Assembly: GCA_934427095.1 (NCBI GenBank)
Contig: CAKRYM010000048.1
Span: forward strand, 1 to 9,071
Length of the DNA: 9,071 nt
Direction: 5' to 3'
Origin: an uncultured Bacillota bacterium
Lineage (GTDB): Bacteria; Bacillota; Dehalobacteriia; UBA4068
Part shown: in pieces, positions 5,841 to 9,071 of the stretch
Layout of the letters: every line of letters starts with the position of its first letter
Numbering within the stretch: position 1 is the first letter of the stretch
Notes under the pieces: model-generated
What the model was told of the DNA's origin: nothing
The model's database searches: none
What the model saw: only the letters and a program-made list of their open reading frames with translations
Position numbers and translations under genes: made by a program

Positions 5841-6587
5841 ATGAACCAACTTCAACTTCATGATCTTCTCTGGCAAGTGGCAGAAGGGAAACTCTCACCT
5901 GCCCAGGCGGAAAAATTATTGCACTCTAGCGCAGATCTGGGTTTTGCCTGCCTAGACTTAGAGCGCGAGCAACGTTGCGGTTTTCCAGAAGTTATTTATG
6001 GCGCTGGGAAAACGGCTGAACAGATTAGCCAAATTATGCAGCGTTTATCAGAAAGCACAGAAAATAGTATTCTTGCTACCCGCTGCAGCCAGGAAAAGGC
6101 GGCAATGGTCCAGCGTCAACTTTCTCAAGTGCAATATAATGAAACAGCAAAACTACTCTATCTTCCCGCCAAAAAGCAAGAAAAACATGGCCTAGTAGCA
6201 GTTTTTTGCGCCGGCACCTCAGACTTGCCTGTGGCAGAAGAAGCGGCCATGACCGCAGAGCTAATGGGCGCTCATGTACAGCGGGTTTACGATGTAGGCG
6301 TTTCCGGTTTACATAGGTTATTGGCCCATCAAGACATCCTCCAGCAAGCTAATGTTATTGTTGTGGCAGCAGGTATGGATGGGGCCTTACCTTCGGTCAT
6401 CGGTGGACTTACGGCCAGCCCAGTGATTGCCGTCCCGACTTCTGTTGGCTACGGCGCCAGCTTTGCTGGGGTTTCGGCATTGTTGTCCATGTTAAACAGT
6501 TGCGCTTCTGGTATTGCCGTAGTCAATATTGACAACGGTTTTGGCGCTGGGTATATGGCTGCTGCAATCAATAAGAAATGCAAATAA
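5841..6587 (+). CDS. larB: LarB, pyridinium-3,5-biscarboxylic acid mononucleotide synthase (nickel-pincer cofactor)
   Basis: A 248-residue protein of the PurE-like AIRC family. LarB carboxylates and hydrolyses nicotinic acid adenine dinucleotide to P2CMN, the first step to the nickel-pincer nucleotide of lactate racemase and other LarA-type enzymes. After an N-terminal helical region (1-45), the family segments are clear: GFPEVIYGAGKT (47-58), AGTSDLPVAEEAAMTAEL (124-141), YDVGVSGLHRLL (150-161), AAGMDGALPSVIGGL (176-190), VPTSVGYGASF (198-208), LNSCASG (218-224) with the catalytic Cys221, and NIDNGFGAGYMAA (229-241). Position 180 is Asp where most relatives read MEG. ATG 5841 has AGAGG (5830-5834) 6 nt upstream; an in-frame TTG at 5793 would add 16 residues unlike the family. 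LarA, LarC and LarE are not in the window, so the partner genes are elsewhere or the gene is solitary. Confidence 0.93.
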   Translation: MNQLQLHDLLWQVAEGKLSPAQAEKLLHSSADLGFACLDLEREQRCGFPEVIYGAGKTAEQISQIMQRLSESTENSILATRCSQEKAAMVQRQLSQVQYNETAKLLYLPAKKQEKHGLVAVFCAGTSDLPVAEEAAMTAELMGAHVQRVYDVGVSGLHRLLAHQDILQQANVIVVAAGMDGALPSVIGGLTASPVIAVPTSVGYGASFAGVSALLSMLNSCASGIAVVNIDNGFGAGYMAAAINKKCK

Positions 6588-6596
6588 TAATAAAGA

Positions 6597-6625
6597 TTGT
6601 GTTTTTTCGTTTATTCTTATATAAT
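6597..6625 (+). promoter_or_regulatory. Possible promoter for the CvpA-HEAT pair
   Basis: TTGTGT (6597-6602) with a 17-nt spacer precedes a perfect TATAAT (6620-6625). The -35 matches only at TTG. A second TATAAT lies 15 nt downstream (6635-6640) because of a direct duplication. No convincing terminator ends larB before this point, so readthrough from larB is also possible. Confidence 0.4.
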
Positions 6626-6649
6626 AATTAATTATATAATAATTAATTA
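6617..6649. repeat. AT-only 15-bp direct repeat overlapping a 25-bp palindrome
   Basis: The unit ATATAATAATTAATT occurs twice in tandem (6619-6633 and 6634-6648). The same bases form a palindrome with 11-bp arms at 6625-6635 and 6639-6649 around a 3-nt centre. The block contains only A and T and lies in the 107-nt gap between larB and the CvpA gene. Confidence 0.85.
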
Positions 6650-6694
6650 GATTTGTTAATCTTTTCCTATCCAAAATTTGCTTAAGGAGCAATT

Positions 6695-7237
6695 ATGACT
6701 TTTACTGACTTGGTTCTTGTTGCCCTTTTGGTTTTTTCTCTCTATTACGGTTACCGTAACGGCCTTATTAACGTGCTGGCCAACCTGGCTTCCCTCGTGT
6801 TAGCGTATCTTGTGGCCCGGCTCTATGCCGTTCCTTTGGGTACGGCTTTGGTTTCTGTCTTTCCTCAGCCAGAGCTAGGCACTATAGAAAATAATACTGG
6901 GTCTTTAATTGTCTCTCTGTTGTTTCAAAATCAAGGCACCCTAGTCAACCGTTTAGCCAATATTGTCTGTTTTGTGGTTATTTTTCTTGTAGTGCGTTGG
7001 GCCATACGTAAATTAGCAGACCTCATCTCCGATTTTTTTCATCATGGACTATTGGGAACAATTAATCATTTTTTAGGCGCCTTGTTGGCGTTTATCCTCA
7101 TGCTAATCCTAATCATTATTTGCCTCGATATTGTTTCTCCGGTTTTAACCCAGTTGGGAATAGACAGCCGTGCCTTTTTTGCCAATTCCAAAATCATTAT
7201 TCCCCTTATCCGTGATCTACAATATTTACATCCGTAA
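6695..7237 (+). CDS. CvpA-family inner-membrane protein
   Basis: A 180-residue hydrophobic protein of the CvpA (colicin V production) family. Members are small multi-pass membrane proteins tied to envelope integrity and, in enterobacteria, colicin V secretion; their biochemical function is not settled. Four membrane segments are likely: about 5-20, 22-45, 87-105 and 122-146. The family start (TDLVLVALLVFSLYYGYRNGLI) has the typical Tyr-x-x-Arg/Lys-Gly turn between the first two segments. A loop of about 40 residues separates the second and third, and the C-terminal stretch lacks the long soluble tail of some relatives. AAGGAG (6684-6689) lies 5 nt before the ATG. The stop is only 26 nt before the HEAT-repeat gene, so the two are probably one unit. 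Confidence 0.88.
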   Translation: MTFTDLVLVALLVFSLYYGYRNGLINVLANLASLVLAYLVARLYAVPLGTALVSVFPQPELGTIENNTGSLIVSLLFQNQGTLVNRLANIVCFVVIFLVVRWAIRKLADLISDFFHHGLLGTINHFLGALLAFILMLILIIICLDIVSPVLTQLGIDSRAFFANSKIIIPLIRDLQYLHP

Positions 7238-7263
7238 CCCTGAAAAATGGAGAATTAACCGCT

Positions 7264-8328
7264 ATGATCGAAAGAATCTCAACCTACATAGATATGTTTA
7301 ACCAGGGTAATGCTACTCTTGGACAAATTCTCCAGGAAGATCCCACCATGCTTTGGCTATTAATTGCTCTTGGCATTTTGCTCCTCGCACTTCTCCTGGG
7401 CATCATCTTGCTGATTTCTAAAAAGAAAAAAGAACCACTTTTATCAGAAGAAACGACGCCCGAGGAAATAGTATTTGTCCCCATTGAGCCAATGGAGAGC
7501 GGTCCGGATAGCATTATGTTGCCCTTGGATAGACGGATTGTAGAACAACGAGAAGGGTTGGAGCCGGAAAATCGGCAGGCATTATTGGAAAGCGCCCCAC
7601 GTTCTCTTTCGCTTATCGTTAACATTTATCCACAATGTAGTGAAAAGGTTCAACAGGAGCTAAAAGATCTCGTACTAAAAAACAATTTCATGACTGACTA
7701 TGCCCAGCATCTCTCGGAAAAAGATTATCCCCTGCGGGATCTAATCCAAGGCTGGAGCTATTTCCCCGATATGCGGGCGCTGCAAAGTTATGTAGAATTA
7801 TTAGCCAGCCCTTCGGAAGAAACACAAATGTTAGCCGTCCGCTTACTTTCCGGGCTGCAGGAACCTAAGGTTTTAACTCTACTGGTCTTGACTTTAGCCC
7901 GCATTGACCGTTATACACCAGCGCGTATTGCGGAGGTTTTTGCCTCTATGCCCAAGCAAAGCGCAAATTTACTTTCCTATATTCTGCCGGAAATTAATGA
8001 TACAGAAAAGTCTTTGGTGCTAGATATTTTAGCGCAAATTCGCGTAGCGTTTCCACCAGAAAATGTGCTGAAATGCCTTAAGCATAAAAATCCCACCATT
8101 CGTTGTTCTGCTGCCCTTGCACTGGGCGCCAGCGGCATGACCGAGGTAGTACCAGATTTGATTATGGCTACAGTAGACAAAAAATGGGAAGGCCGAGCTG
8201 CGGCTGCCAAAGCATTAGGTATGATTGGCGATATTCGAAGCCTCAATGCCTTGACCGCTCTGGAAAAAGATTCTGAAGGCTGGGTATCTGCAGCCGCAAC
8301 AGAAGCCCTGCGTAATTTTGAAAAATAA
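7264..8328 (+). CDS. Membrane-anchored HEAT-repeat protein
   Basis: A 354-residue protein with a short N-terminal part (1-28), one strong membrane segment (about 29-51), a basic stop-transfer stretch (SKKKKE, 52-57), an acidic linker rich in Glu and Pro (about 58-105), and a helical C-terminal solenoid. HEAT or PBS-lyase-like repeats are clearest at about 267-297 (LKHKNPTIRCSAALALGASG), 298-330 (KKWEGRAAAAKALGMIGD) and 331-353 (SEGWVSAAATEALRNF), with weaker helical pairs from about 158. Positive residues after the membrane segment put the solenoid in the cytoplasm, presumably as a docking surface. No catalytic motif is visible and I do not recognise a named family. GGAGAA (7249-7254) lies 9 nt upstream. 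It follows the CvpA gene closely, which suggests a joint role at the membrane, unproven. Confidence 0.82.
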   Translation: MIERISTYIDMFNQGNATLGQILQEDPTMLWLLIALGILLLALLLGIILLISKKKKEPLLSEETTPEEIVFVPIEPMESGPDSIMLPLDRRIVEQREGLEPENRQALLESAPRSLSLIVNIYPQCSEKVQQELKDLVLKNNFMTDYAQHLSEKDYPLRDLIQGWSYFPDMRALQSYVELLASPSEETQMLAVRLLSGLQEPKVLTLLVLTLARIDRYTPARIAEVFASMPKQSANLLSYILPEINDTEKSLVLDILAQIRVAFPPENVLKCLKHKNPTIRCSAALALGASGMTEVVPDLIMATVDKKWEGRAAAAKALGMIGDIRSLNALTALEKDSEGWVSAAATEALRNFEK

Positions 8329-8334
8329 CCCAAA

Positions 8335-8364
8335 AATTTCATTTTTAACTTGAAATTATTTTTT
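8335..8364 (+). terminator. Possible weak terminator after the HEAT-repeat gene
   Basis: AATTTCA (8335-8341) pairs with TGAAATT (8351-8357) around a 9-nt loop, followed by ATTATTTTTT. Only one G-C pair supports the stem, so it is weak. Its 3' arm contains most of the -35 box of the rpsF promoter. Confidence 0.35.
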
Positions 8365-8378
8365 GTCCATGATATACT
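8350..8378 (+). promoter_or_regulatory. rpsF-ssb operon promoter
   Basis: TTGAAA (8350-8355), a 17-nt spacer and TATACT (8373-8378) with an extended -10 TG at 8370-8371 make the best plus-strand promoter in the window, as expected for a ribosomal protein operon. Transcription would start near 8385, about 67 nt before rpsF. Confidence 0.8.
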
Positions 8379-8390
8379 GTACTAGTTTGA

Positions 8391-8444
8391 GATACCCTGC
8401 TTTGATTTCGTTTATCAAAGCCGTTAGTCCAAAGGGAGGAGGTG
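8391..8444 (+). promoter_or_regulatory. Putative S6:S18-binding autoregulatory leader of rpsF
   Basis: An 8-bp hairpin pairs GCTTTGAT (8399-8406) with ATCAAAGC (8414-8421), and CCG follows at once at 8421-8423 (CCGTTAGTCC). CCCT (8395-8398) can close the structure with AGGG (8433-8436), next to the rpsF Shine-Dalgarno. Published rpsF leaders in many bacteria carry a hairpin with a conserved CCG that mimics the S18/S6 site of 16S rRNA and represses translation when the S6:S18 complex binds. Hairpin, CCG and location agree; I have not aligned it to the published model. Confidence 0.6.
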
Positions 8445-8451
8445 CATTAGA

Positions 8452-8739
8452 TTGCGCGAATACGAAGTAATGTACATCATCAAACCTGATCTGGAAGAAG
8501 AAAAGTACGCCACGATCATTGAGAAGTACAATACGTTGATTCAGAACAATGGCGGTGAAGTTGTTAGCGTTGAGCCTTGGGGCAAACGCCGTCTCGCCTA
8601 TGAAATCGACAAAATTCGCGAAGGCTACTACGTGCTGCTCAAGATCAACGCTGGTCCTGAACTGCCCGCAGAGCTGGAACGTAATTTCCGTATTGCTGAT
8701 GAAGTCATGCGTTATCTGGTCATTAAGATCGAAAAATAA
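8452..8739 (+). CDS. rpsF: 30S ribosomal protein S6
   Basis: A 95-residue protein, the standard length for S6, which pairs with S18 in the platform of the 30S subunit and binds the central domain of 16S rRNA. Family features include REYEVMYIIKPDLEEE at the start, the central WGKRRLAYEIDKIREGYYVLLKI (about 43-65) and the RNADEVMRYL-like stretch FRIADEVMRYLVIKIE at the end. The start codon is TTG at 8452, preceded by a strong GGAGGTG site (8438-8444) at 7 nt; no in-frame ATG would preserve the conserved N-terminus. It lies 23 nt before ssb, in the conserved rpsF-ssb-rpsR order. Confidence 0.97.
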   Translation: MREYEVMYIIKPDLEEEKYATIIEKYNTLIQNNGGEVVSVEPWGKRRLAYEIDKIREGYYVLLKINAGPELPAELERNFRIADEVMRYLVIKIEK

Positions 8740-8762
8740 CCATCGGGAAGTAGGAGGTTCAT

Positions 8763-9071
8763 ATGCTGAATCATATTGTTCTCATTGGCAGATTGACCCG
8801 TGATCCCGAATTGCGTTACACCCAGAGCGGCGTTGCTAAAGCGAATTTCACCCTTGCAGTGGATCGCAGATTTAAAAACGCATCCGGGGAAAGAGAAACG
8901 GATTTTATCAATATTGTTGTTTGGCGGCAGTTAGCTGAACTTTGCTCCAACTATCTGTCCAAAGGCAAACTAGCAGCGGTAGAAGGTGCGTTACAAATCC
9001 GTACGTACCAAGCTCAGGATGGTACCAATCGTACCATTGCTGAAGTTGTCGCTGATAATATTCAGTTCCTT
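8763..9071 (+). CDS. ssb: Single-stranded DNA-binding protein, N-terminal part (partial)
   Basis: The first 103 codons are present; the frame is open to the window edge. The protein coats single-stranded DNA as a tetramer and recruits replication and repair factors through its C-terminal tip, which is missing here. The OB fold is nearly complete: MLNHIVLIGRLTRDPELRY (1-19), the strand with FTLAVDR (29-35), TDFINIVVWRQLAELC (46-61) and the GKLAAVEGALQIRTY region (68-82). AGGAGG (8752-8757) lies 5 nt before the ATG. The position after rpsF matches the usual replication/ribosome operon; rpsR is expected just beyond the window. Confidence 0.96.
   Translation, partial: MLNHIVLIGRLTRDPELRYTQSGVAKANFTLAVDRRFKNASGERETDFINIVVWRQLAELCSNYLSKGKLAAVEGALQIRTYQAQDGTNRTIAEVVADNIQFL

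Noticed and set aside
6649..6665. AGATT/AATCT hairpin followed by TTTT as a larB terminator
   Set aside because: The stem has five pairs with one G-C pair and a four-base T-run; too weak to call.

Overview
The window looks like ordinary chromosome from a Bacillota bacterium. Strong purine-rich Shine-Dalgarno sites (GGAGG or AGGAGG type) precede most genes, promoters fit the sigma-A consensus, and the linkages glmU-prs-pth and rpsF-ssb are typical of the phylum. The gene style (LarB, CvpA, a HEAT-repeat membrane protein, a divergent YchF) would suit Negativicutes or a related clostridial lineage, but that placement is inference. There is no sign of phage, insertion sequences, CRISPR, tRNA or rRNA.

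Left part (1-3277). On the minus strand run glmU (2093-3277), prs (1038-1988) and, after a gap, the first 17 codons of pth (1-51). This is the classic cell-wall precursor / PRPP / peptidyl-tRNA hydrolase neighbourhood. It is broken by a plus-strand gene for a two-domain PRC-barrel protein (160-957), which is divergent from pth and convergent with prs. A 13-bp bidirectional terminator (995-1025) closes prs and the PRC-barrel gene. The GlmU is notable: its acetyltransferase half keeps every active-site residue I could map, while its uridyltransferase half is about 70 residues short and has lost its catalytic motifs.

Middle part (3278-5714). A CorA-type divalent-cation transporter (3615-4544, plus) follows a leader of about 160 nt. 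The leader holds a possible 24-codon leader peptide and a pair of mutually exclusive helices, one of which would hide the corA ribosome-binding site. corA converges with ychF (4620-5714, minus) on a second bidirectional terminator (4564-4603).

Right part (5715-9071). ychF and larB diverge from two promoters that share one palindromic -10 octamer. larB (5841-6587) encodes the first enzyme of nickel-pincer nucleotide synthesis, without larA, larC or larE nearby. It is followed by an AT-only palindrome and direct repeat, a CvpA-family membrane protein (6695-7237) and a membrane-anchored HEAT-repeat protein (7264-8328). The window ends with a well-formed promoter, a leader resembling the S6:S18 autoregulatory motif, rpsF (8452-8739, TTG start) and the 5' part of ssb (from 8763).

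Most of this is housekeeping: UDP-GlcNAc and PRPP synthesis, translation quality, Mg2+ transport and the ribosome/replication operon. The best candidates for something undescribed are the half-dead GlmU and the corA leader switch; the overlapping ychF/larB promoters and the CvpA-HEAT pair come next.
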